A DNA stretch of 64,000 nucleotides. Origin: Qipengyuania flavescens. GTDB lineage: Bacteria; Pseudomonadota; Alphaproteobacteria; Sphingomonadales; Sphingomonadaceae. The stretch lies in assembly GCF_029688735.1 (NCBI RefSeq), contig NZ_JARULD010000006.1:1-64000 (forward strand). The letters run 5' to 3'. Every line of letters begins with the position of its first letter. Within the stretch, counting starts at the first letter, position 1. Below, piece after piece: positions 15,781-24,109 of the stretch. Below the pieces are notes generated by a model. That model did not search any database. It was not told where the DNA came from and saw only the letters and a program-made list of their open reading frames with translations. Both the position numbers and the translations under genes were made by a program.

Positions 15781-16200
15781 ATGGCCGATGGACCTGAACC
15801 CCTGCGCCCGATGGGCATCGAACTGCCGACGGGCAACGACCCCGTGTCGATCCGCAAGCGGATCGAAGCGATGGAACACCTGCTCGAACGCAGCTTTACC
15901 ATCCCGGGCACGAAATACCCTGTCGGACTGGACTCCATCATCGGACTTGTCCCGGTCATCGGCGACGTGGTCACGGCTGCCATGGGAGCCTACATCGTCT
16001 GGGAAGCCCGCAATCTCGGCATTCCGAAGTGGAAGCTGTGGCGCATGGCCGGCAATATCGCGTTCGACAGCGCGGTGGGGGCTGTCCCCCTCGTCGGCGA
16101 CGCCTTCGACCTCGCATTCCGGTCGAACACACGGAACCTGCGAATCGTGAAGAAGCATCTCGACAAGCACCATCCGCACACCATGGTGATCGACCGGTAG
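15781..16200 (+). CDS. DUF4112 membrane-associated protein
   Basis: The 139-residue protein contains the DUF4112 signature LDSIIGLVPVIGDVV around residues 51-65 and a second GAVPLVGDAFD element near 101-111. Each is a hydrophobic hairpin likely to insert in the membrane. A basic C-terminus (KKHLDKHHPH) follows. Function unknown. It sits between the substrate-binding lipoprotein and the kynurenine operon, same strand, 49 bases before kynA. Confidence 0.8.
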   Translation: MADGPEPLRPMGIELPTGNDPVSIRKRIEAMEHLLERSFTIPGTKYPVGLDSIIGLVPVIGDVVTAAMGAYIVWEARNLGIPKWKLWRMAGNIAFDSAVGAVPLVGDAFDLAFRSNTRNLRIVKKHLDKHHPHTMVIDR

Positions 16201-16249
16201 TTTCGCCCCCACAGTTTCGCACGCCGCGAATGCGCGCTAGGGCGAAGGG

Positions 16250-17041
16250 ATGGCGCAAGACGTTACCTATTCCGGCTATCTCGATCTCGACCGCATTCTG
16301 GCGGCGCAGCATCCCGCTTCCGATGCGCATGACGAAATGCTGTTCATCATCGTCCATCAAGCCAGCGAATTATGGCTGAAACTTTGCCTGCATGAGCTGG
16401 AGGAAGCGCGTGCCTGCATCATCGCAGACCGGCTGCGCCCGGCTTTCAAGATGCTCGCCCGCGTGGCGCGTGCCCAAGGGCAGCTGATCCAGAGCTGGGA
16501 CGTGCTCAGCACCATGACCCCGCATGACTATTCGACCATCCGCCCGCATCTCGGGAGCTCCAGCGGCTTCCAGAGCGCGCAGTACCGGATGATGGAATTC
16601 ATGCTCGGCGGCCGGAAGCCCGACATGGTGACCATGCACGAGGCGACCCCGGAGGTCGCGGCGGAACTGCGCGAGGAACTGGCGCGCAAGAGTATCTATG
16701 CCGAAGCGGTAGCCCTGCTGGCGCGGCGCGGCTTCGAAATACCGCAGGACGTACTCGACCGGCCGGTGGACGAGGCGTGGGACCATTCTCGCGAGGTCGA
16801 AGCCGCGTGGGCGGAAATCTATCGCGATCCGCAGGAGCACTGGGATCTCTACGAGCTGGCCGAGAAGTTGGTCGATCTCGAATACCACTTCCAGCGCTGG
16901 CGCTTCGGCCATTTGAAGACGGTCGAACGCATTATCGGCTTCAAGAAGGGCACCGGCGGGACGCCCGGCGTGCCTTATCTGGCAGGCGTGCTGAAGGCCG
17001 CCTTCTTCCCGGAACTGCTCAGTGTGAGGACGGCGATATGA
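16250..17041 (+). CDS. kynA: tryptophan 2,3-dioxygenase
   Basis: The 263-residue haem dioxygenase opens the indole ring of L-tryptophan to N-formylkynurenine. The family opening DEMLFIIVHQASELWLK is at residues 28-44; the proximal haem ligand is His221 in WRFGHLKTVERIIG; the GTGGT substrate loop follows. Its stop overlaps the kynB start (ATGA). The three genes kynA-kynB-kynU take tryptophan to anthranilate and alanine. Confidence 0.95.
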   Translation: MAQDVTYSGYLDLDRILAAQHPASDAHDEMLFIIVHQASELWLKLCLHELEEARACIIADRLRPAFKMLARVARAQGQLIQSWDVLSTMTPHDYSTIRPHLGSSSGFQSAQYRMMEFMLGGRKPDMVTMHEATPEVAAELREELARKSIYAEAVALLARRGFEIPQDVLDRPVDEAWDHSREVEAAWAEIYRDPQEHWDLYELAEKLVDLEYHFQRWRFGHLKTVERIIGFKKGTGGTPGVPYLAGVLKAAFFPELLSVRTAI

Positions 17042-17685
17042 GTTCGTGGCGTAGCAAGCGGCGGATCTGGGACATCTCGCAGACGCTCCGCCCGGGATTG
17101 CCCGTCTGGCCCGGCGATACCGACTTCGCCTTCGAGCGGACGTGGAAAATGGAGGACGGATCGCCGGTCAACGTCGGGCGGATGACCATGAGCACCCACT
17201 CGGGCACGCATGGCGATGCGCCGCTGCATTATTCCGCCGATGCGCCGGACATCGCGAGCGTGGAACTCGACCCCTATATCGGCGAGTGCCTGGTCGTGGA
17301 TGCGACCGGCGTAACCGGGGGTGAGGTCGGTGTAGGCGACTTGCCGCACATCGAGAGCGCAGACCGCGTGCTGTTCCGCACCTTCGAGCGCTTCCCGCAC
17401 GATGTGTGGGACAGCAGCTTCACGGCAATTGCCGCCGAAACCATTGAGTGGCTCGCGCTGCAGGGCGTCAAGCTGATCGGGACCGACGCGCCGAGCGTCG
17501 ATCCGCAGGACAGCAAGACGATGGCGGCGCACAAGGCGGTGCTGGAGCACGACATGCGCATCCTCGAAGGGTTGGTGCTCGATGACGTGCCGGAAGGGCG
17601 CTACGAGCTGGTGGCGCTCCCGCTGAAAGTGGCGGACGGCGATGCGGGCCTTTGCCGCGCGATCCTGCGGGAGCTGACCGAATGA
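17038..17685 (+). CDS. kynB: kynurenine formamidase
   Basis: The 215-residue cyclase-family hydrolase converts N-formylkynurenine to kynurenine and formate. Metal ligands are visible as His54, His58 and Asp60 (HSGTHGD), and the GTDAPSVDP loop is near residue 152. It opens with WDISQTLRPGLPVWPGD, typical of KynB. ATG 17038 overlaps kynA, and its own stop overlaps kynU by four bases. Confidence 0.95.
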   Translation: MSSWRSKRRIWDISQTLRPGLPVWPGDTDFAFERTWKMEDGSPVNVGRMTMSTHSGTHGDAPLHYSADAPDIASVELDPYIGECLVVDATGVTGGEVGVGDLPHIESADRVLFRTFERFPHDVWDSSFTAIAAETIEWLALQGVKLIGTDAPSVDPQDSKTMAAHKAVLEHDMRILEGLVLDDVPEGRYELVALPLKVADGDAGLCRAILRELTE

Positions 17686-18899
17686 TCGAGCGCGCGCGCA
17701 TTCTCGACGCGGGCGATCCGCTGGGTCGGTATCGCGAGCGGTTCCACGTGCCGGACGGCGTGATCTATCTTGACGGCAATTCGCTCGGCTGCCTGCCGAA
17801 AGCGACGCCGGACCGGCTGGACGAAGTGGTGCAGGGCGAGTGGGGCGAGGGCCTGATCCGCAGCTGGAACAAGGCCGACTGGATCGACCTGCCCCAGCGT
17901 GTCGGCGCGAAGATCGCTCCGCTGCTCGGCGCGCAGGCCCATGAGGTGATCGTCGCCGACAGCGTCTCGGTGAACCTGTTCAAGCTGATTAGCGCCGCGC
18001 TGATGATGCGGCCCGGCCGCAAGGTGGTGCTGAGCGAGCCCGGCAATTTTCCAACCGACATCTACATGATCGAAGGGCTGGAGGCGCAGGGATTGGCCGA
18101 GCGGCGGCTGGCATCGCGCGAGAACCTGATCGACGCGCTGAACGACGACGTCGCACTGCTGCTGCTGACCCATGCCCATTACAAGACCGGCGAACTGTTC
18201 GACATGGCCGCGCTGACCGAAGCCGCGCACCAAGCGGGCGCGCTGGTGCTGTGGGACCTGTCGCATTCTGGCGGCGCGCTCACGGTCGATCTGAATGCGT
18301 GCGGAGCGGATTTCGCCGTCGGCTGCGGTTACAAATACTTCAATGGCGGCCCCGGCGCACCGGCCTACGCCTTTATCGCCGAGCGGCATCACGGCGATGT
18401 ACGCCAGCCGCTGAGCGGATGGATGGGCCATGCCCGTCCGTTTGCCTTCAGCGACGATTACGAGCCCGCACCGGGGGTTGATCGCCTGCTGTGCGGCACA
18501 CCCGGCATCCTCGGCCTTGCGGCGCTGGAGGTCGGGGTAGACCTGATTGCCGAGATCGGCATCGAGCGGCTCCATGCGAAGTCACAGGCCTTGTCCGAGT
18601 TTTTCCGGCAGTGTCTCGCCGAAGCGGACCTCGATCTGGATCTCGTGAGCCCGACCGATCCTGCGGAGCGCGGCAGCCAGCTATCCTTCCGCCACCCGGA
18701 AGCCTACGCCATCTGTCAGGCGCTGATTGCGCGCGGGGTGATCGGCGATTTCCGCGATCCCGACATCCTGCGCTTCGGCTTCGCGCCCGCCTATCTGCGG
18801 TTCGCGGACATGGCCGAAGCCGTGTGGCATCTGGCGGAAGTGCTCGACAACGACGATTGGCAGCGCGCGGAATTTCGCGAACGGGCTGCTGTCACCTGA
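17682..18899 (+). CDS. kynU: kynureninase
   Basis: This 405-residue PLP enzyme cleaves kynurenine to anthranilate and alanine. The Schiff-base lysine is Lys218 in GCGYKYFNGGPGAP; the PLP-aspartate lies in LWDLSHSGGA; YLDGNSLGCLP is the family opening. No kynurenine 3-monooxygenase is in the operon, so the pathway ends at anthranilate here. ATG 17682 overlaps the kynB stop; an upstream in-frame ATG lies inside kynB. Confidence 0.95.
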   Translation: MIERARILDAGDPLGRYRERFHVPDGVIYLDGNSLGCLPKATPDRLDEVVQGEWGEGLIRSWNKADWIDLPQRVGAKIAPLLGAQAHEVIVADSVSVNLFKLISAALMMRPGRKVVLSEPGNFPTDIYMIEGLEAQGLAERRLASRENLIDALNDDVALLLLTHAHYKTGELFDMAALTEAAHQAGALVLWDLSHSGGALTVDLNACGADFAVGCGYKYFNGGPGAPAYAFIAERHHGDVRQPLSGWMGHARPFAFSDDYEPAPGVDRLLCGTPGILGLAALEVGVDLIAEIGIERLHAKSQALSEFFRQCLAEADLDLDLVSPTDPAERGSQLSFRHPEAYAICQALIARGVIGDFRDPDILRFGFAPAYLRFADMAEAVWHLAEVLDNDDWQRAEFRERAAVT

Positions 18900-19006
18900 G
18901 CCGCAACGCTCGCTTCATCGCAATCGCACATTTCGGATTTGACCGACCTCCTTATTTTCGCCACAATTGCGCGACCTGCCATTTGGCAGAATCAAGGGGA
19001 TACCTC

Positions 19007-19282
19007 ATGAAATTCAACCACGTAACTCTCGTCGCTTCGGCTGTCGCATTCGCAGCGCTCGGCGCCTGCGCCGAAAGCGAGCAGGAAGCTCAGGAAGATC
19101 TGGTCGAACAGCAGGCCGAATCACAGGAAGACCTGCTTGAAGAACAGGCCGACCTCGCCGAAGCGCAGGGCGACGAAGCAGCTGAAGAAGCTCTCGACGC
19201 CGAAGCCGACGCCATGGGCGAAGCCGGCGACGCAGCGGAAGACGCCGTCGACGAAGGCGCGATGGACGAAACCGGCATGTAA
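19007..19282 (+). CDS. small acidic lipoprotein
   Basis: The 91-residue product has a lipoprotein signal with lipobox ALGAC (Cys21), then a chain of almost only Glu, Asp, Ala, Gln and Leu with approximate heptad spacing (EDLVEQQ, EDLLEEQ). It should be a helical or disordered, very acidic lipid-anchored protein. AAGGGGA precedes ATG 19007 and a strong terminator follows at 19320, so it is probably a single-gene, well-expressed unit. It resembles the product at 62609 in design. Function unknown. Confidence 0.75.
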   Translation: MKFNHVTLVASAVAFAALGACAESEQEAQEDLVEQQAESQEDLLEEQADLAEAQGDEAAEEALDAEADAMGEAGDAAEDAVDEGAMDETGM

Positions 19283-19319
19283 TCGGCTGGCCTGCTGGAA
19301 TATTACCAGCGGGAATTCA

Positions 19320-19357
19320 GGCGGCGCCAGTCTTCGGACCGGCGCCGCCTTCTTTTC
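19320..19357 (+). terminator. rho-independent terminator
   Basis: GGCGGCGCC (19320-19328) pairs perfectly with GGCGCCGCC (19341-19349) around a 12-base loop, followed by TTCTTTT. It ends the acidic lipoprotein transcript. Confidence 0.85.
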
Positions 19358-19381
19358 GAGAAAGGAGGACGAAGCGACGGT

Positions 19382-19657
19382 TCAGCTTGGTTTCTTGCCG
19401 ATGCTGGCCCGGTACTCCTCGATTGTCATCGCATCCTCGTAGCCCTCCTCGCCGGGTCCAATGCAATCGCCTGTGACTACGACATTGCCGAACATTCCGC
19501 CCTGTACTTCCGCAGTGGGAGCAGCAATGCGCGCATCTACGCCCTTCGCTTCGCAAAGATCGGCCAGCTTGTTGCTTGCCTGATTGGTTGCCATCGACAC
19601 GCAGCCGCACAAGGCTGCAATCGCCGGTACGAGACCGGCCATAAGCAATCGATTCAT
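19382..19657 (-). CDS. small lipoprotein, unknown function
   Basis: The 91-residue product starts at ATG 19657, with a signal and lipobox ALCGC (Cys19). The mature part has two further cysteines (DLCEAKG and GDCIGPG) that could form a disulfide, an alternating VQGGMFGNVVVTGDC strand region and an acidic end. I do not recognise the family. It is convergent with the acidic lipoprotein gene. Confidence 0.65.
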   Translation of the reverse strand: MNRLLMAGLVPAIAALCGCVSMATNQASNKLADLCEAKGVDARIAAPTAEVQGGMFGNVVVTGDCIGPGEEGYEDAMTIEEYRASIGKKPS

Positions 19658-19772
19658 AGAGACTGTTTCCCGGCACCGGATTTGGTGCAGGCCGTTAAAT
19701 ACTATCGTTATTTATGCCGGATAAGCCGGAATCGCATCGTGATCGCGAATACACTGAACTGCGACCAAAAGA

Positions 19773-20381
19773 TCACTCTTCCAGCTCGATGTCCCAATAG
19801 AGCCAGTCTCGCCAGGTCTCGTGCAGGTAATTCGGCGGAAATTGCTTGCCGTGCTGTTGCAGCTGCCAGTGCGTCGGCCGGATCGGCTTGGCATAGAGCT
19901 GCATGTTCGCCTGCTGCGGTGTGCGCCCGCCTTTCTTGAGATTGCAGGGCGCGCAGGCGGTGGCGATGTTTTCCCACGTAGTCTTGCCGCCCAAGCGGCG
20001 GGGGATCACGTGATCGAAGGTCAGATTGCCCATGTCGCCGCAGAACTGGCAGCTGAAGCGATCGCGCAGGAATACGTTGAAGCGGGTGAAGGCGGGAAAT
20101 TCGCTCGGCTTCACATATTGCTTCAGCGCGATAACGCTGGGGATCTTCATGTCGAGATTGGGCGAATGGACCTCCCGCTCGTAGCTGGCGATCACATCGA
20201 CCCGGTCTAGGAAGATCGCCTTGATCGCGGTTTGCCAGGGCCACAGGCTGAGCGGGTAGTAGGATAGGGGCGTGTAATCGGCATTCAGGACGAGGGATGG
20301 ACACGACTGCAGATTGCGCGTCGGATCCTCGGCACTACTTCGAAACCTCGCGGCCCGTTCCAGAAGTTCGGCCCTGAACAT
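19773..20381 (-). CDS. HNH endonuclease-family protein
   Basis: The 202-residue protein starts at ATG 20381. The HNH core runs from DRFSCQFCGD through LTFDHVIPRRLGG to NIATACAPCNLKK; the two CxxC pairs bind a structural zinc, and His in FDHV plus Asn in the last segment complete the HNH site. An N-terminal DYTPLSYYPLSLWPWQTAIKAI region is characteristic of a chromosomal HNH family broadly kept in alphaproteobacteria, not associated with phage. Role in the cell is unknown. The much longer open frame to 21749 runs antisense through gluQ and is spurious. Confidence 0.85.
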   Translation of the reverse strand: MFRAELLERAARFRSSAEDPTRNLQSCPSLVLNADYTPLSYYPLSLWPWQTAIKAIFLDRVDVIASYEREVHSPNLDMKIPSVIALKQYVKPSEFPAFTRFNVFLRDRFSCQFCGDMGNLTFDHVIPRRLGGKTTWENIATACAPCNLKKGGRTPQQANMQLYAKPIRPTHWQLQQHGKQFPPNYLHETWRDWLYWDIELEE

Positions 20382-20483
20382 GCGACACGCTCCTCCCGAT
20401 GGATCTGAAAATGCACTTGCATCGGGAAGCGTCAAGACTGTTACAGACAGGCTATCCACAAACTTGTCCCGAGGATCGCCGCT

Positions 20484-21314
20484 TTGGCCGTCACGCGCTT
20501 CGCCCCCAGTCCCAATGGTCCGCTGCATCTTGGCCATGCCTATTCGGCGATCATCGCGCACGATCTGGCGAAGGAGAGGGGCGGGAAATTCCTGCTGAGG
20601 ATAGAGGATATCGACGGCACGCGATCGCGCCCGGAACTCGGCGACGAGTTCCGCCGCGACCTCGAATGGCTCGGGCTCGAATGGGATGAGGTGCCCGCGC
20701 AATCGACCCGCCTGGAAACCTATGACAAGGCTGCTCGAGAACTGCTGGAGGCAGGACTGCTCTATCCCTGCACCTGCACACGAGCTGAAATTGAAGCCTT
20801 GAAACCACGGCTGGGACCGGAAGGCCTCGTGTATCCGGGCACCTGCAAGGGCCGCCTGCTCGATCCCGTAAAACCGGCGGCGCTGCGCCTCGATGTGGAC
20901 TGCGCAATGGCGCGCGCCGGCGATCTTGACTGGGAAGACGAACTGGCCGGACGCACGACGGCCGACCCGCGCGAAGCCGGCGATGTAGTGATTGTACGCA
21001 AGGATGCACCCGCCAGCTATCACCTCGCCGCGACGCTCGACGATGCGGCGGACGGCGTGACGCTGGTTACGCGCGGTCAGGACCTGTTCCCTGCAACCCA
21101 CATCCATCGTCTGCTTCAAGCGCTGCTGGGCTTGCCAGTGCCTAGTTGGCACCACCATGGTTTGCTGATGGACCAGAGCGGCAAGAAGCTCGCCAAACGG
21201 CGCGGCTCGCCATCTCTCGCGGACCGCAGAACGGGCGGGGAGGATGGACTGTTGCTTGCCGAGCAACTGCGCTTGCACCGTTTTCCGGCTGGTATTTCGC
21301 TCGCCAGCACCTAA
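20484..21314 (+). CDS. gluQ: glutamyl-Q tRNA(Asp) synthetase
   Basis: This 276-residue protein is a truncated glutamyl-tRNA synthetase-like enzyme without the anticodon-binding domain. It attaches glutamate to queuosine in tRNA(Asp). The class I HIGH-type motif is HLGHAYSA (residues 15-22), RIEDID follows, and a zinc site is given by YPCTCT and PGTCKG. The KMSKS-like loop is KKLAKR near residue 234. Start is TTG 20484, since no ATG or GTG precedes the conserved VTRFAPSPNG. The divergent 102-base gap to the HNH gene holds both promoters. Confidence 0.9.
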   Translation: MAVTRFAPSPNGPLHLGHAYSAIIAHDLAKERGGKFLLRIEDIDGTRSRPELGDEFRRDLEWLGLEWDEVPAQSTRLETYDKAARELLEAGLLYPCTCTRAEIEALKPRLGPEGLVYPGTCKGRLLDPVKPAALRLDVDCAMARAGDLDWEDELAGRTTADPREAGDVVIVRKDAPASYHLAATLDDAADGVTLVTRGQDLFPATHIHRLLQALLGLPVPSWHHHGLLMDQSGKKLAKRRGSPSLADRRTGGEDGLLLAEQLRLHRFPAGISLAST

Positions 21315-21326
21315 GTCATAGGCACT

Positions 21327-21557
21327 ATGAACACATTCCTCGCCATCGTCCTCGTCGTCCTCATGATCCTCGTCGTCGTCAGCCTCGTGCGCGGCATCGT
21401 GGCCTTCCTCAAAAGCACGAAGGTCGATCTCGAAAGCGGCGAGCAGGTCGATGCGACCGAGATGCAGCTGGCGCAGAACCGCGCGATGTTCGCCCGCGTG
21501 AAATACCAGGCGCTGGCCATCGCGGTCGTCGCGATCATCCTCGCCATCGCGAACTGA
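21327..21557 (+). CDS. HIG1-domain twin transmembrane protein
   Basis: The 76-residue protein has two transmembrane helices (residues 3-28 and 60-75) joined by a loop ending in MQLAQNRAMFARVKYQALA, the HIG1 (hypoxia-induced gene 1) signature. In mitochondria and alphaproteobacteria these proteins associate with respiratory complexes. It lies between gluQ (12 bases) and the adenosyltransferase (21 bases), same strand. Confidence 0.8.
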   Translation: MNTFLAIVLVVLMILVVVSLVRGIVAFLKSTKVDLESGEQVDATEMQLAQNRAMFARVKYQALAIAVVAIILAIAN

Positions 21558-21578
21558 GCGCGGCCAACCCCTCGCGAT

Positions 21579-22157
21579 ATGGTCAAGCTCAACAAGATCT
21601 ACACGCGCACCGGTGACGACGGGACGACCGGTCTCGTTGACGGATCGCGCCTTCCCAAGCACGATGCACGCATGGAAGCGATCGGTGTCGTTGACGAAGC
21701 CAACAGCGCGTTCGGCCATGCAGCCGTAGCGCTGGCGCAGAGCGGCCATGCCGACGATCTGTTCCGTATCCAGAACGACCTGTTCGACCTCGGCGCCGAT
21801 CTGGCGACGCCTGCTGCCGATGACGACGATTTTGCACCATCCGAGATGGTGCTGCGGATCGTCTCATCGCAAGTTGAATGGCTGGAACAGGCGATCGATA
21901 CTGCGAACGAACGGCTGGAACCCTTGACGAGTTTTGTCCTTCCCGGCGGCAGCGAAGCCGCAGCGCGGTTGCATATTGCGCGAGCCGCCGTGCGGCGCGC
22001 CGAACGGGCGATGACTGCCATGGCCGCCGAAGTTCGCACCAATCCCCAGGCGCTCGCCTATATCAATCGCCTGTCGGACTATCTCTTCGTTCTCGCCCGC
22101 GTTGCCAATCGCGACGGGGCGGACGACGTCAAATGGGTGCCTGGCCAGAACCGCTGA
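21579..22157 (+). CDS. cob(I)alamin adenosyltransferase, PduO type
   Basis: The 192-residue protein adenosylates cob(I)alamin using ATP. Its N-terminal ATP loop is KIYTRTGDDGTTGL (residues 6-19), then the RMEAIGVVDEANSAFG helix and the RRAERAM segment at about residues 139-145, all diagnostic of the PduO/MMAB family. It is a trimeric, cytoplasmic enzyme. Close spacing suggests cotranscription with the HIG1 gene and perhaps with the dehydrogenase that starts at 22228. Confidence 0.92.
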   Translation: MVKLNKIYTRTGDDGTTGLVDGSRLPKHDARMEAIGVVDEANSAFGHAAVALAQSGHADDLFRIQNDLFDLGADLATPAADDDDFAPSEMVLRIVSSQVEWLEQAIDTANERLEPLTSFVLPGGSEAAARLHIARAAVRRAERAMTAMAAEVRTNPQALAYINRLSDYLFVLARVANRDGADDVKWVPGQNR

Positions 22158-22227
22158 AACGCGGCTAGCCAGCCCCTGCCGCCTTCGCTAGTGCAAGCAC
22201 TTTGCTGCAAGTGCGAAGGAATTTTCG

Positions 22228-23100
22228 ATGAGCAAGACGATCGGCATTATCGGCGCCGGACAGATGGGGTCGGGGATCGCCCAGACGGTGGCCGCGCATG
22301 GCATGCAGGTGCTGCTGGCGGACGTCGGCCTCGAAGTCGCCGAGAAAGCCCATGCCGGGATCGACAAGGCACTCGGCAAGCTGGTCGGCAAGGGCAAGAT
22401 CGAGATTGCCGATGCCGAAGCGACGCTGAAGCGGATCAAGCCGGTGGGCGACTACGCGCCGATGTCCGATGCAGACATCATCATCGAGGCGGCGACCGAG
22501 AAGGAAGAGATCAAGCAAGCCATCTTCGAAAAGGCGGGCGAAGTGCTGGCGCCCGATGCGATCATGGCCTCGAACACCAGCTCGATCCCCATCACGCGCA
22601 TGGCGAATTATTCGTCCGACCCGGCGCGCTTCATCGGCCTGCACTTCTTCAATCCCGTCCCGGTGATGGGCCTGATCGAGGTCATTCCCGGCCTCGCCAC
22701 TGCGCAGACCACCACCGACCGTATCACCGCCTTCGCCGAAGGGCTGGGCAAGCAGGTGGTGCTGAGCCAGGACGAGCCCGGCTTCGTGGTAAATCGCATT
22801 TTGCTGCCGATGATCAACGAAGCGGTCTTCGTGCTCGGCCAGTCGACGGCTGGGATCGAGGATATCGACAAGGGCTGCCGGCTCGGCCTCAATCACCCGA
22901 TGGGGCCGCTCCAGCTGGCCGATTTCGTCGGGCTGGACACCTGCCTCGACATCATCATGGTGCTCTACAAGACGACGCGCGACGCGAAATACCGTCCCGC
23001 CCCGCTGCTGGTGAAATATGTCGAAGCCGGCTGGCTCGGCCGCAAGACCGGACGCGGGTTTTACGACTACTCGGGCGACGAGCCTGTCGCGACGAGGTAG
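22228..23100 (+). CDS. 3-hydroxybutyryl-CoA dehydrogenase
   Basis: The 290-residue protein oxidises 3-hydroxyacyl-CoA with NAD(P). It has a [10 protein letters not shown] dinucleotide loop (residues 9-18), catalytic His139 in [11 protein letters not shown] with Glu151 (EVIPG), and the C-terminal [11 protein letters not shown] element. It is the single-domain, short-chain type (hbd/paaH-like). The gene is immediately followed by a long palindromic element. Confidence 0.92.
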   Translation: MSKTIGIIGAGQMGSGIAQTVAAHGMQVLLADVGLEVAEKAHAGIDKALGKLVGKGKIEIADAEATLKRIKPVGDYAPMSDADIIIEAATEKEEIKQAIFEKAGEVLAPDAIMASNTSSIPITRMANYSSDPARFIGLHFFNPVPVMGLIEVIPGLATAQTTTDRITAFAEGLGKQVVLSQDEPGFVVNRILLPMINEAVFVLGQSTAGIEDIDKGCRLGLNHPMGPLQLADFVGLDTCLDIIMVLYKTTRDAKYRPAPLLVKYVEAGWLGRKTGRGFYDYSGDEPVATR

Positions 23101-23259
23101 TTTGTTGGGTGCGCCTTCGACATCCGTCGAAGGCTTGCGGCTGTTCCATCCCACTCCCCCTCCCGGCCACCCAAACAGTATAGTGCCGTGGGTGGCCGGG
23201 AGGGGGAGTGGGATGGAACAGTCAAGGTCAGGACGGATGTCCGGCCCGCACCCAACAAA
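23101..23259. repeat. 159-bp palindromic element with 32-bp perfect core arms
   Basis: The core arms 23142-23173 and 23189-23220 are perfect reverse complements over 32 bases with a 15-base loop. Outer arms TTTGTTGGGTGCG (23101-23113) and its complement (23247-23259) match exactly. A further 10-base pair GACATCCGTC/GACGGATGTC lies between (23119-23128, 23232-23241). The left arm also holds its own 8-bp hairpin (CCTTCGAC/GTCGAAGG, 23114-23133). It begins at the base after the dehydrogenase stop. It looks like a non-coding miniature palindromic element and could act as a terminator. Confidence 0.75.
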
Positions 23260-23313
23260 AGCGGAACCCCCGCCCCCGCCGCGCCGTTGACCCTGCAAAG
23301 GAGATCACCCGCG

Positions 23314-23676
23314 ATGAGCGATACCACCAAGACCAACACCCCCGTCGGCGAAAGCAAGGAGGCGCGCATGGCCGATCTCGCGCCCGAGATGCACAACGAC
23401 GAGCAGGACGATCACCGCAACCAGGCGCAGGAAGTCGCCGAGGAAGCGCAATCGACCACTACCGAGACCACCTCGCCGACCGAAAGCGTCAAGGGCGACA
23501 ACAAGTCAGGCCTGATGGGCGATTCGACGCAGGACACGATCGATCATATGCGCGACATGGAAAGCTCGGGCCGGATCGACATGGACGCCTACAAGGGCGA
23601 GCCGAACCATGACGACAATGTCGACAAATACGGCAAGGACAACAAGCCGGATGGCCTGCAGGGAGACGGCACCTAA
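23314..23676 (+). CDS. hydrophilic, disordered hypothetical protein
   Basis: ATG 23314 follows AAAGGAGA. The 120-residue product is highly polar (Asp, Glu, Asn, Gln, Thr, Lys) with no hydrophobic stretch and low complexity such as EEAQSTTTETTSPTES. It ends DNKPDGLQGDGT. Composition resembles stress-related disordered proteins, but no family is recognised. Its stop overlaps the convergent DUF202 gene by four bases. Confidence 0.6.
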   Translation: MSDTTKTNTPVGESKEARMADLAPEMHNDEQDDHRNQAQEVAEEAQSTTTETTSPTESVKGDNKSGLMGDSTQDTIDHMRDMESSGRIDMDAYKGEPNHDDNVDKYGKDNKPDGLQGDGT

Positions 23677-24074
23677 CCGTTGTCGGTCATCACCCAGAGA
23701 CCGATGCTGAGGACAACCGAGCCAGTTGCCACGGCATAGGCCATCGCGCGGAAGTTCACGGTCGAGATGGCCTCGAATTTATGCGTATCCAGGCGGGCCA
23801 GCGTTTTGCATGCCCGCCTTTCTGCTTTTACCGCAAGCCACCCACCACCGAGAATGAACACCGTCGCGATGAGCTTGGGCATCCATGACGGGTCCCATGC
23901 GCCGAACAGCGCCCTGAAGCCGAGGCCGATGCCGATCGCGGCGAACGCCGTCCGCATCCAGCCGGCAAATGTGCGCTCCATCGCCATGATATTGCGATCT
24001 TCGGCAAGGTCCGTGCGGAACTCTGCCCACTCGGTGTTCTTGTCGGGTTTTTCCGGGGGGTCGTCCTGCGCCAT
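23673..24074 (-). CDS. DUF202 (YidH-type) membrane protein
   Basis: The 133-residue protein has the DUF202 pattern: DLAEDRNIMAMERTFAGWMRTAFAAIGIG near residues 22-50, then two more transmembrane helices (about 68-85 and 111-130). The family includes small inner-membrane proteins of unknown function. ATG 24074 follows the acidic/proline-rich leader start MAQDDPPEKPDK, and no other start fits. Confidence 0.8.
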   Translation of the reverse strand: MAQDDPPEKPDKNTEWAEFRTDLAEDRNIMAMERTFAGWMRTAFAAIGIGLGFRALFGAWDPSWMPKLIATVFILGGGWLAVKAERRACKTLARLDTHKFEAISTVNFRAMAYAVATGSVVLSIGLWVMTDNG

Positions 24075-24109
24075 GCCGGTATAAGCGGTGGACGGCGAGC
24101 AAGGTTCCG

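Noticed and set aside
20452-20460. DnaA-box-like CTATCCACA
   Set aside because: A single near-match without clustering, AT-rich unwinding region or dnaA/dnaN/hemE context, so no origin is proposed.
20484-21314. Full glutamyl-tRNA synthetase
   Set aside because: At 276 residues the anticodon-binding domain is absent, and the zinc cysteines fit GluQ-RS.
20382-21749. N-terminal extension of the HNH gene
   Set aside because: The frame runs antisense through gluQ and the HIG1 gene; the HNH family starts at 20381.
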